A stretch of DNA of 5,004 bases from positions 1 through 5,004 of the forward strand of contig URIK01000129.1 of the NCBI GenBank assembly GCA_900547855.1. Direction: 5' to 3'. A program made the translations under genes and the position numbers. The notes beneath the pieces are model-generated. The model saw only the letters and a program-made list of their open reading frames with translations, searched no databases and was not told the origin of the DNA. Of this stretch, positions 1-5,004 are shown piece by piece. The DNA comes from an uncultured Collinsella sp. Lineage in GTDB: Bacteria; Actinomycetota; Coriobacteriia; Coriobacteriales; Coriobacteriaceae. Positions within the stretch are counted from its first letter, which is position 1; each line of letters opens with the position of its first letter.

Positions 1-36
1 GATGGTGTCGACGTCAATGGTATACGGGTGCATCAT
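1..36 (-). CDS. 5' end of an unidentified gene (partial, leaves the window)
   Basis: Read on the minus strand, two consecutive ATG codons (34-36 and 31-33) open a frame that continues to the window edge as MMHPYTIDVDTI. The codons after the start (CAC, CCG, ACC, GAC, GTC, GAC, ACC, ATC) are mostly C/G-ending, like the other minus-strand genes here, whereas the preceding 40 bases are AT-rich. The Shine-Dalgarno match is weak (a GAAGA element about 5 nt upstream of the first ATG). Only 12 residues are visible, so no family or function can be named. It lies in the same direction as the metal regulator and directly after a structured non-coding stretch, which may be its leader. It could also be a chance open frame. 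Confidence 0.4.
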   Translation of the reverse strand, partial: MMHPYTIDVDTI

Positions 37-81
37 CGACGTCTTCAATACAGAAAATATCAGTGCGGAATGTTTTCAAAA

Positions 82-235
82 CCAAGCCCGGTCCCGGCCT
101 GCGGTAACATCGCAGGCGGTTCTTGGGCATCGCTTGCTGGCAGGGTTCCTTTGCTGAAATGGACTTGGCCGAAAGGGCCGCTGGCCCCAGTCGCTGGTTC
201 GCGCTTTGCGTGAACTCCGCGCTACTGTGGGACAG
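82..235 (-). promoter_or_regulatory. Structured leader, possibly riboswitch-like (weak cobalamin-type resemblance)
   Basis: This stretch between the metal regulator and the partial gene at the left edge has no credible protein but is rich in base-pairing. On the minus strand, in 5' to 3' order, it contains ACTGTCCCACAGT (236-224, a 5-bp stem with a CCC loop), a strong hairpin at 215-197, and a GGCC/GGCC stem at 179-167. Next come AGCAAAGGAACCCTGCC at 155-139, and a CCTGCG/CGCAGG hairpin at 116-98. The 155-139 element matches most of the B12-box pattern (AG..AGGA.ACC.GCC) seen at the 3' end of cobalamin riboswitches, with one extra base. The CTTGG at 86-82 followed by TTTTG can pair either with CCAAG at 126-122, giving a terminator-like hairpin, or with CCAAGTCC at 168-161. 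That is the logic of an expression platform. The conserved 5' aptamer core (GGTG..A.TCC) is not clearly present, so the class assignment is tentative. Confidence 0.33.
197..215 (-). other. Strong hairpin just downstream of the metal regulator gene
   Basis: The two arms 197-204 and 208-215 (GTTCGCGC and GCGTGAAC on the plus strand) form eight consecutive pairs, one of them G-T, around a 3-nt loop. It begins about 20 nt after the regulator's stop codon. Neither strand has a T-run after the stem, so it is not a classical intrinsic terminator. It may be a stem of the structured leader described for this region or a stabilising 3' hairpin of the upstream transcript. Confidence 0.5.
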
Positions 236-625
236 TTAGGCTTCTGTTGTTGGACCCGCTACATCTTCCCGGCCCAACATCGCCCGTAGCTTCTCAAAGC
301 TTTCCTCGCTCAGACAGTGCTCCATGTGGCAGCCCTCTTGCGACGCGACCTCAGCCGAAACACCCGCATCCTCTAGCAGCCCCACGAAAAAGCAATGACG
401 CTCCCACATTTGGCGAGCGACCTCCAGCCCCCGCTTTGTCAGATGAACATCTCGTTTGCCCATTTCGACATAGCCGTTGCTTTCCAACGTCGCCATGGCC
501 TTGGAAACGCTCGCCTTAGTTACGCCGAGGTACTCCGCAACGTCAATCGAGCGCACGATGCCCTGACGTTCCGACAGAACGTAGATCGATTCGAGATAGT
601 CTTCTCCGGATTCACGTAGGGCCAT
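236..625 (-). CDS. DtxR/MntR-family metal-dependent transcriptional repressor
   Basis: A 129-residue protein with an N-terminal winged helix-turn-helix (about 8-65; recognition region VTKASVSKAMATLESNGYV at 35-53) and a metal-binding/dimerisation domain (about 70-118). There is no C-terminal SH3-like domain, so its size matches MntR rather than DtxR/IdeR. Putative metal ligands are D9, E12, H77, E97, C99, E102 and H103. D9, E12, H77, E102 and H103 correspond to known ligands of Bacillus MntR. Members of this family bind DNA when loaded with Mn(II) or Fe(II) and repress metal-uptake genes. The start at 625 is chosen because AAAGG (632-636) lies 6 nt upstream and the sequence after it (MALRESGEDYLESIYVL) matches the family's first helix. 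The frame stays open to 778, but that extension translates the operator and the neighbouring terminator and is rejected. Probably monocistronic and self-regulated. Whether it senses Mn or Fe cannot be settled from sequence. Confidence 0.92.
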   Translation of the reverse strand: MALRESGEDYLESIYVLSERQGIVRSIDVAEYLGVTKASVSKAMATLESNGYVEMGKRDVHLTKRGLEVARQMWERHCFFVGLLEDAGVSAEVASQEGCHMEHCLSEESFEKLRAMLGREDVAGPTTEA

Positions 626-650
626 GGGCCGCCTTTCGCGATGATTGCTA

Positions 651-732
651 GTTAGCCTTTGGATACTTTTCACGGCTAACTTTACCGCAAAAGTTGCCCA
701 TGTCTTACTACTTTGTTTAAAAGTTAGCCGTG
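651..732 (-). promoter_or_regulatory. Probable operator array for the metal-dependent repressor
   Basis: Within the 5' region of the repressor gene the plus strand carries GTTAGCC at 651-657, GGCTAAC at 674-680 and GTTAGCC at 723-729. CACGGCTAACTTT (671-683) and AAAGTTAGCCGTG (720-732) are a perfect 13-bp inverted repeat. A tighter, imperfect dyad pairs GGCTAACTTT (674-683) with AAAGTTGCC (690-698) across 6 nt. Another pairs CTACTTT (708-714) with AAAGTTAG (720-727) across 5 nt. The half-site GGCTAAC is shared with the known DtxR/IdeR box (TTAGGTTAGGCTAACCTAA). Repeated dyads upstream of a DtxR-family gene are most simply read as its own binding sites, giving negative autoregulation. Confidence 0.7.
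679..706 (-). promoter_or_regulatory. Tentative promoter of the metal repressor gene
   Basis: On the minus strand AAGACA (706-701) and TAAAGT (684-679) are separated by 16 nt and each matches the sigma-A consensus at four of six positions. The -10 would lie inside the dyad at 674-698, so a bound repressor would block it. The start point would be near 672, giving a leader of roughly 47 nt. Other weak pairs can be drawn in this AT-rich stretch, so the exact boxes are uncertain. Confidence 0.3.
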
Positions 733-752
733 TTTCACAAAACGTGCGGGAC

Positions 753-790
753 GAAAACAAAATGGGGACGCCCCACAAGGAGTGTCCCCA
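753..790 (-). terminator. Rho-independent terminator of the ABC-F/HAD operon
   Basis: The arms 763-771 (TGGGGACGC on the plus strand) and 782-790 (GTGTCCCCA) pair over nine positions, one of them G-T. On the minus strand the stem is followed by TTTTGTTTTC (762-753). It lies 23 nt after the stop codon of the HAD gene and ahead of the repressor's operator, so it separates the two transcription units. Confidence 0.85.
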
Positions 791-812
791 GGCGCCGGGT
801 GCCGACCCGCAG

Positions 813-1583
813 TTACATCAATCCAAAGTGCTTCGCGGCGTTGTAGATGCCGTCGTCGTCCACGGCGGTCGTTACGTAGGTCGCTGCGGCCTTCACGGTC
901 TCCTGCGCGTTGCCCATGGCCACGCTCGTGCCCACGGCGGAAAACATCGACAGGTCGTTCTCGCCGTCGCCAAAGGCAATCGCTTCACTCGCGTCGATGC
1001 CCAGGCGCTCCAGCGTCGCCGCCACGCCCAGGTCCTTACCACCGTTAGCGGGGATAATGTCGCAGAACAGGTCACACCAGCGCGTGGTGAGCGAATGCGA
1101 CACCGCATCGGTCACGATATGCTCGTCGGCCGGGTCCACAAAGGCGCAAAACTGGTAGACCGGTGCGTCAAACGCGTGCCCAAACGGCTCCTCGTGGTAG
1201 ACGATTCCCGCGTTGCTGCCGGCCGTCACCACGCGCTCGGACAGACGGTTCACAAACGAGTTCTCGCCCTGCATGCACAGCGAGTCGTAGCACCCCTGCG
1301 CCACCTGGTCCACAATCACCGCGACGTCGTCCGGATCGATCGGGCAGCTGCGATAAACGCCCTTGGCGTCAAAACAGTGCTGGCCCGAAAGCGTAATGTA
1401 CGCATCCCATCCCAAGTCGAACAGCCAGTCCGGCATCTGGTAGGTCGGACGACCCGTGGCGATTACGCACGCAATCCCCTGCTCGCGAAAGCTGTCGAGC
1501 ACCTGCTGCGCCGACGCCGGAATCCGGTGGGTCTTAAAGCTCAGCAGCGTACCGTCGATATCGAAAAACGCGGCTTTGATCAT
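813..1583 (-). CDS. Cof-type HAD-IIB family hydrolase (phosphatase)
   Basis: A 256-residue cytosolic protein with all four HAD motifs. Motif I is FFDIDGT with nucleophile D8 and acid/base D10. Motif II is IATGR with T43. Motif III is K183 in GGKDLG. Motif IV is GDGENDLSMF (205-214), with D206 and D210 as Mg-binding acids. The region between motifs II and III (about 80-180) holds the C2-type cap that places it in the Cof/IIB subfamily, and the length is usual for these enzymes. Such proteins dephosphorylate small phosphorylated metabolites such as sugar phosphates or cofactors; the substrate cannot be read from sequence. The gene starts 6 nt after the ABC-F stop codon. Its Shine-Dalgarno GAGGAG (1593-1598) lies in the last codons of that gene, so the two are co-transcribed and probably translationally coupled. 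A terminator follows. Confidence 0.93.
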   Translation of the reverse strand: MIKAAFFDIDGTLLSFKTHRIPASAQQVLDSFREQGIACVIATGRPTYQMPDWLFDLGWDAYITLSGQHCFDAKGVYRSCPIDPDDVAVIVDQVAQGCYDSLCMQGENSFVNRLSERVVTAGSNAGIVYHEEPFGHAFDAPVYQFCAFVDPADEHIVTDAVSHSLTTRWCDLFCDIIPANGGKDLGVAATLERLGIDASEAIAFGDGENDLSMFSAVGTSVAMGNAQETVKAAATYVTTAVDDDGIYNAAKHFGLM

Positions 1584-1589
1584 TCTCGC

Positions 1590-3449
1590 CTACTCCTCGC
1601 CCTCGAGCTTTTCGCTCGCCTCGAGCCACGCCATTTCCAGCTCGTCCATGGCAGCGTGAGCCTCGTCGATCTTTGCCTGCTGCTCGCCGAGCGCCGTGTA
1701 GTTGGTGGGATCGACTTGGGCCATTGCTGCCTCGGCCTCCTCAACGCGGGTGCGCTGCGTCTCCATCTTGCGCTCGAGCGAACTCACCTCGCGGCGGAGC
1801 TTCTGGCGCTCGGCGTTGGACAGGCCGTTGGGCTGACCGCTCGACTTGGGCTTTTCGGCCGCAGCTGCCGCGGCACCGGTGTCGAACGCGCCGGTCTTGG
1901 CACTCGGTGCGCCCACGGGCTCGCCCTCGGCGGTGGCGTTGCACAGGCGCAGGTACTGGTCCACGCCACCGGGCATATGCGTCAGGTGGCCGTCGAGCAG
2001 CGCCCACTGTTGGTCGGTCACGCGCTCCATCAAAAAGCGGTCGTGCGTCACCAGAATCAACGTGCCGGGCCAGCCGTCGAGCAGGTCCTCGACAATCGCG
2101 AGCATGTCGGTATCCAGGTCGTTGCCCGGCTCGTCCAGGATGAGCACGTTGGGCTCGTCCAGAATCGTCAGCAACAGCGACAGGCGACGGCGCTGGCCGC
2201 CCGAAAGATCGCCGATGCGGCTCCAGAGCTGCTGCGTCGTAAAGCCCAGACGCTCGCAGAGCTTCTCGGGCGAAGTCTCCTTGCCGTCGATGACGTAGTA
2301 CTTCTTATAGTTGCCGAGCACCTCGCGGATCGTGTCGCCCATGTAGGGCTTGAGCTCCTCGAGCTGCTGCGACAGCACGCCAAAGCGCACTGTCTGGCCA
2401 ATCTTCACGCGGCCGCGCGTGGGTTCAATCTTGCCCTGGATCACGTCGAGCAGCGTCGACTTACCGGCGCCGTTCTCGCCCAAAAGGCCATAGCGGTCGC
2501 CCGCACCAATGAGCCAGGTCACATCGGTGAGCACCTGCTTGGGCGCGCCGTCGGTATCGGCATAGCCGGCATCCACGTCGACCACATCGATAACCTGCTT
2601 GCCCAAGCGGCTCACGGCCAAGCGCTTGAGCTCCAGCTCGTCACGCACGGGCGGCACGTCGGCGATCAGCTCACGAGCGGCATCCACGCGAAACTTGGGC
2701 TTGGTGGAACGAGCCTGGGCACCGCGGCTCAGCCACGCGAGCTCCTTGCGCGCCATGTTGCGACGGCGCTCCTCGGTAACCGCGGCCATGCGGTCGCGCT
2801 CTACGCGCTGCAGGATGTAGGCCGAATAGCCGCCCTCGAAGGGATCGACCTGGCCGTCGTGGACCTCCCACATGCTGGTGCAGACCTCGTCCAAGAACCA
2901 GCGGTCGTGCGTGACCACGAGCATGGCGCCCTGACCGCGCTGCCAGCGGGCCTTAAGGTGACGCGCGAGCCAGTTGATGGTGCGCATGTCCAGGTGGTTG
3001 GTGGGCTCGTCGAGCATGAGCACGTCGTAATCGCCGATCAGCAAGCGCGCGAGGTCCACGCGACGGCGCTGACCGCCCGAAAGCTCGCCCACCGTGCCCT
3101 CCCAGGGCACATCGCTGATGAGGCCGGCCAAAATCTGGCGTGTGCGGGGGCTCGACGCCCACTCGTACTCGGGGGCGTCGCCCACAACGGCATGATGCAC
3201 GGTATCAGTATCGACCAGGTTGTCCTTTTGGCCGAGCAGACCGATCGTCGTGCCGCGGCGGTGCGTCACGCGTCCGTCATCGGGCTCCAGCGTGCCGGCG
3301 AGCACGCTCAGCAGCGTCGACTTGCCGTCGCCGTTTTTACCGACAATACCAATGCGGTCGCCCTCGCCCACGCCGAGCGTCACGCTATCGAAAATATGCT
3401 TGGTGGGAAACTCTAGGCTGACGGAATCGCATCCCAAAAGAATCGCCAT
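1590..3449 (-). CDS. ABC-F family ATPase, Uup-like
   Basis: A 619-residue soluble protein with two ABC ATPase domains and no membrane segments, as in ABC-F proteins that act on the ribosome. Domain 1 has Walker A GKNGDGKST (37-45), signature LSGGQ (123-127), Walker B VLMLDEPTNHLD (143-154) with E148, and switch H181. The interdomain linker (about 205-265, with KELAWLSRGAQARSTKPK at 235-252) is basic and helical and resembles the Uup linker. Domain 2 has Walker A GENGAGKST (324-332), LSGGQ (415-419), Walker B VLILDEPGNDLD (435-446) and H469. A low-complexity alanine-rich segment (about 510-545) leads to a C-terminal coiled coil (about 546-617), as in Uup. The start at 3449 has AAGGAG 8 nt upstream and opens directly on the first ATPase strand; the in-frame start at 3563 would translate the upstream terminator region. 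Uup has been linked to ribosome function and to precise transposon excision. An antibiotic-resistance role is possible for ABC-F proteins but not suggested here. Confidence 0.93.
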   Translation of the reverse strand: MAILLGCDSVSLEFPTKHIFDSVTLGVGEGDRIGIVGKNGDGKSTLLSVLAGTLEPDDGRVTHRRGTTIGLLGQKDNLVDTDTVHHAVVGDAPEYEWASSPRTRQILAGLISDVPWEGTVGELSGGQRRRVDLARLLIGDYDVLMLDEPTNHLDMRTINWLARHLKARWQRGQGAMLVVTHDRWFLDEVCTSMWEVHDGQVDPFEGGYSAYILQRVERDRMAAVTEERRRNMARKELAWLSRGAQARSTKPKFRVDAARELIADVPPVRDELELKRLAVSRLGKQVIDVVDVDAGYADTDGAPKQVLTDVTWLIGAGDRYGLLGENGAGKSTLLDVIQGKIEPTRGRVKIGQTVRFGVLSQQLEELKPYMGDTIREVLGNYKKYYVIDGKETSPEKLCERLGFTTQQLWSRIGDLSGGQRRRLSLLLTILDEPNVLILDEPGNDLDTDMLAIVEDLLDGWPGTLILVTHDRFLMERVTDQQWALLDGHLTHMPGGVDQYLRLCNATAEGEPVGAPSAKTGAFDTGAAAAAAEKPKSSGQPNGLSNAERQKLRREVSSLERKMETQRTRVEEAEAAMAQVDPTNYTALGEQQAKIDEAHAAMDELEMAWLEASEKLEGEE

Positions 3450-3457
3450 ATGCCCTG

Positions 3458-3463
3458 CTCCTT
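3458..3463 (-). promoter_or_regulatory. Shine-Dalgarno site fixing the ABC-F start
   Basis: AAGGAG on the minus strand stands 8 nt before the ATG at 3449-3447. No comparable site precedes the in-frame ATG at 3563, so it decides in favour of the 619-residue product. Confidence 0.85.
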
Positions 3464-3484
3464 CGTAGAAATTCAACATTGTCC

Positions 3485-3493
3485 ATGATAGCA
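3485..3493 (-). promoter_or_regulatory. Extended -10 promoter for the ABC-F/HAD operon
   Basis: TGCTATCAT on the minus strand (3493-3485) fits the extended -10 pattern TGnTATAAT with one mismatch. No good -35 box is seen 16-18 nt upstream, as is common for extended -10 promoters. It lies between the pst terminator and the ABC-F Shine-Dalgarno site, and would start transcription near 3478 with a leader of about 30 nt. Confidence 0.5.
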
Positions 3494-3496
3494 GCG

Positions 3497-3532
3497 AAAA
3501 GGCGGGCCGCACACGACACAAAAAGGCGGGCC
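3497..3532. repeat. Duplicated terminator arm: two copies of AAAAGGCGGGCC
   Basis: AAAAGGCGGGCC occurs at 3497-3508 and again at 3521-3532, 24 nt apart. On the minus strand each reads GGCCCGCC followed by Ts, which is the 3' arm and T-tract of the pst terminator. The second copy has no dedicated 5' arm but could pair with the same GGCGGG at 3556-3551, giving a possible alternative terminator end. Confidence 0.7.
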
Positions 3533-3556
3533 ATCTCCCACAAGAGATGACCCGCC
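3520..3556 (-). terminator. Rho-independent terminator of the pst operon
   Basis: The outer stem pairs GGCGGG (3525-3530) with CCCGCC (3551-3556). After one mismatch, the inner stem pairs CATCTC (3532-3537) with GAGATG (3544-3549) around a 6-nt loop. On the minus strand the hairpin is followed by TTTTT (3524-3520). It lies 57 nt after the pstB stop and before the ABC-F promoter. It is therefore the end of the phosphate-transport transcript. Confidence 0.9.
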
Positions 3557-3568
3557 TCTCCAATCAGT

Positions 3569-3594
3569 CCCGCGGCAACCGTGGCCGCCGCGGG
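3569..3594 (-). other. GC-rich hairpin between pstB and its terminator
   Basis: CCCGCGGC (3569-3576) and GCCGCGGG (3587-3594) form a perfect 8-bp stem with a 10-nt loop, 18 nt after the pstB stop codon. No T-run follows, so it is unlikely to terminate by itself. It may protect the 3' end of the transcript or slow polymerase before the terminator 12 nt further on. Confidence 0.6.
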
Positions 3595-3612
3595 CCTCAA
3601 GCATGTCCCGGA

Positions 3613-4485
3613 CTAGGAGAACATGCCGATGAGGTAATCATTCAGCCGCTTATCCTTGGGCCGTTGGAAAATCTCGTCGGTCTCGTCGTACTCGACCATA
3701 TCGCCCATGTAGAAGAACGCCGTGCGGTTGGACACGCGCGACGCCTGCTCCATGTTGTGCGTCACGATAACGATGGCGCGGTCGGCCACGATCGATGACA
3801 TGAGGTCCTCGATCGCCAGCGTCGAGATGGGGTCGAGCGCCGAGCAGGGCTCGTCGAACAAGATCACGTCGGGGTTGAGCGCCAGCGTGCGCGCGATGCA
3901 CAGGCGCTGCTGCTGACCGCCCGAAAGCGCATAGGCGCTCTTGTCGAGCTTGTCCTTGACCTCGTCCCACAGTGCCGCGCCGCGCAGGCTCTCCTCGACC
4001 ATGCGGTCGAGTTCGTCGCGGTCGGTGATGCCGTGGCGCCTAGGCGCAAACGTGATGTTGTCGCGAATGGACTTGCGAAACGGGTTGGGCTGCTGGAACA
4101 CCATGCCAATGGAGCGACGCAACTCGTAGGTGTTCTCGGTCTTGGTGTTCACGTTGCGCCCGCGATAGTTGATCTCTCCCTCCACGCGGCAGCCGCGAAT
4201 CTCGCGATTCATAAGGTTGAGGCTACGCAAGAAGGTCGACTTACCGCAGCCCGAAGGCCCGATGAGCGCCGTGATCTCGCCCTTGTGAAAGTCGAGCGAC
4301 GTGTCGTGCAGGGCATGGTGGTCGCCATAGTACACGTTGACGTCCTTGGTGGAGAGCACGACCTCGTCGCTCACGGCCTTGCCGCTCACGCGCACGCGCT
4401 TCTCGCTCTCCCCCACACTCGATAGAAAGTCCTGGGTGTCGGACGCGGCCGCTTCGGTTGCGGGCGTTGCATTTATCTCGCTCAT
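3613..4485 (-). CDS. pstB: Phosphate ABC transporter ATP-binding protein PstB
   Basis: This 290-residue protein is the ATPase of the high-affinity phosphate importer PstSCAB, working as a dimer on the inner face of the membrane with PstC and PstA. It shows Walker A GPSGCGKST (76-84), Q-loop MVFQQPNPF (128-136, the PstB-typical form), signature LSGGQQQR (188-195), Walker B VILFDEP (207-213) with E212, and switch H243 in VTHNM. The family-typical stretch QASRVSNRTAFFYMGDMVEY (247-266) separates it from other importers' ATPases. The ATPase fold begins around residue 43, preceded by about 40 residues rich in Ala, Ser, Thr and Glu that many PstB proteins lack. No internal Met offers a shorter start. 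The ATG overlaps the pstA stop codon as ATGA, and AAGGAAG (4503-4497) stands 11 nt upstream, so translation is probably coupled. No phoU follows; the operon ends at a terminator. Confidence 0.97.
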   Translation of the reverse strand: MSEINATPATEAAASDTQDFLSSVGESEKRVRVSGKAVSDEVVLSTKDVNVYYGDHHALHDTSLDFHKGEITALIGPSGCGKSTFLRSLNLMNREIRGCRVEGEINYRGRNVNTKTENTYELRRSIGMVFQQPNPFRKSIRDNITFAPRRHGITDRDELDRMVEESLRGAALWDEVKDKLDKSAYALSGGQQQRLCIARTLALNPDVILFDEPCSALDPISTLAIEDLMSSIVADRAIVIVTHNMEQASRVSNRTAFFYMGDMVEYDETDEIFQRPKDKRLNDYLIGMFS

Positions 4486-5004
4486 TCGGCCGTCATCTTC
4501 CTTGCCAGTTGCTTGCCCACAATGCGGGCGATTACGTTAAACAGCAGCACGCAAATCATCAGCAGCGCCGCGGTGCCCCAGACGATCTGCTGGGCCTCGG
4601 GGCTGCCTTCGCCATAGATCTTGTAGATGTGCACGGCGAGCGACTCGCCGGGGCGGAACACGTTCCAGGCGCAGGTGGGGCTCGACAGGTTAAAGCTCAA
4701 GAAGTTCAGGCGAACCGGCGAGCTCATACCCGAGGTAAAAAGCAGTGCTGCGGCCTCGCCAAACACGCGACCGGCCGAAAGCACGATGCCCGTCACGATG
4801 GCAGGCATGGCCTCGGGGATCAGGATGTGCAGCGTGGCCTCCCAGCGAGTGAGGCCCATGGCCAGGCACGCATCGCGCTGGGCCTGCGGCACGTCCTCGA
4901 GCGCCTGCTGGATCACGCGCACCAGAATGGGGATATTGAACATGGTGAGCGCGATGGCGCCGGAGATGATGGAGTACTTCCAGCCCAGCTGCACCGAGAA
5001 CACC
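4482..5004 (-). CDS. pstA: Phosphate ABC transporter permease PstA (partial, 5' end outside window)
   Basis: The C-terminal 174 codons of a membrane permease of the BPD_transp_1 family; the frame runs on past the right edge. The codon at 5003-5001 is GTG and here encodes an internal valine, not a start. Numbering from that codon, membrane segments are likely at about 10-30, 66-90 and 139-162. The cytoplasmic EAA loop that docks on PstB is seen at about 44-68 (DACLAMGLTRW, then HILIPEAMPAI). The stretch FLSFNLSSP and then SLAVHIYKIYGEG near 101-133, followed by a last helix, is typical of PstA. It forms the phosphate channel together with PstC, presumably encoded further right. The stop codon overlaps the start of pstB. 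Confidence 0.94.
   Translation of the reverse strand, partial: VFSVQLGWKYSIISGAIALTMFNIPILVRVIQQALEDVPQAQRDACLAMGLTRWEATLHILIPEAMPAIVTGIVLSAGRVFGEAAALLFTSGMSSPVRLNFLSFNLSSPTCAWNVFRPGESLAVHIYKIYGEGSPEAQQIVWGTAALLMICVLLFNVIARIVGKQLARKMTAE

Noticed and set aside
28..213. Small plus-strand frame of 61 codons near the left edge
   Set aside because: No Shine-Dalgarno site, no recognisable domain, and composition that follows the GC-rich hairpins of the region. The minus strand gives a better explanation with a start at 36.
197..215. Part of a c-di-GMP riboswitch, because the minus strand contains ACGCAAAGC
   Set aside because: The other conserved segment of the class (CACAGGGCAAACC) is missing, and the motif is explained by the loop of a simple hairpin.
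224..240. NiCo-type riboswitch end, because the plus strand contains GGGACAGTT
   Set aside because: Only this short string matches; the rest of the aptamer is absent, and there is no plus-strand gene to regulate.
626..778. N-terminal extension of the metal repressor to an ATG at 778
   Set aside because: The added 51 residues translate the operator and the neighbouring terminator, do not resemble the family, and a good Shine-Dalgarno site precedes the ATG at 625.
645..3416. Plus-strand open frame of 923 codons
   Set aside because: It lies exactly antisense and codon-in-register to two well-recognised genes with complete motifs, is His/Arg/Ala-rich with no recognisable domain, and begins inside the operator of the metal repressor. 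It arises from avoidance of TTA, CTA and TCA codons.
3450..3563. N-terminal extension of the ABC-F protein to an ATG at 3563
   Set aside because: The extra 38 residues would be encoded across the pst terminator and the extended -10 box, and AAGGAG lies before the ATG at 3449.
5001..5003. GTG at 5003 as the start codon of pstA
   Set aside because: PstA proteins are much longer and membrane helices are expected before this point. The frame is open to the edge, so the gene continues outside the window.

Overview
The window reads as chromosomal DNA from a high-GC Gram-positive bacterium. The protein set (DtxR/MntR-type regulator, Uup-like ABC-F ATPase, Cof-type HAD phosphatase, Pst phosphate transporter), the GC-rich codon use and the near absence of TTA, CTA and TCA codons in some genes fit a gut actinobacterium of the Collinsella/Coriobacteriia type. 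That taxonomic guess is inference. Every supported gene lies on the minus strand, so transcription runs from the right end of the window to the left.

From right to left there are four transcriptional blocks. (1) 5004-3613: the end of a phosphate-specific transport operon, with a 5'-truncated pstA overlapping pstB by ATGA. It is closed by a GC-rich hairpin and a strong Rho-independent terminator at about 3520-3556; no phoU follows. (2) 3493-813: an extended -10 promoter, a clear Shine-Dalgarno site, an ABC-F ATPase of the Uup type and, 6 nt later, a Cof-type HAD hydrolase, closed by a second Rho-independent terminator (753-790). (3) 732-236: a compact DtxR/MntR-family metal-responsive repressor. 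Its upstream region carries several copies of the half-site GGCTAAC/GTTAGCC, including a perfect 13-bp inverted repeat, and looks like an autoregulatory operator. (4) 236-1: a structured non-coding stretch leading into what looks like the first 12 codons of another minus-strand gene cut by the window edge. This stretch has a sequence resembling a B12 box and competing CCAAG/CTTGG pairings, so it may be a riboswitch-type leader, but the full cobalamin aptamer core is not convincingly present.

Functionally the window joins unrelated housekeeping modules: phosphate uptake, ribosome-associated ABC-F activity with a phosphatase, and metal homeostasis. I see no phage, transposon, CRISPR, tRNA or rRNA feature and no convincing novel multi-gene system. 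The most interesting parts are the regulatory DNA around the metal regulator (half-site array upstream, structured leader downstream) and the mixed metal-binding residues of the regulator.
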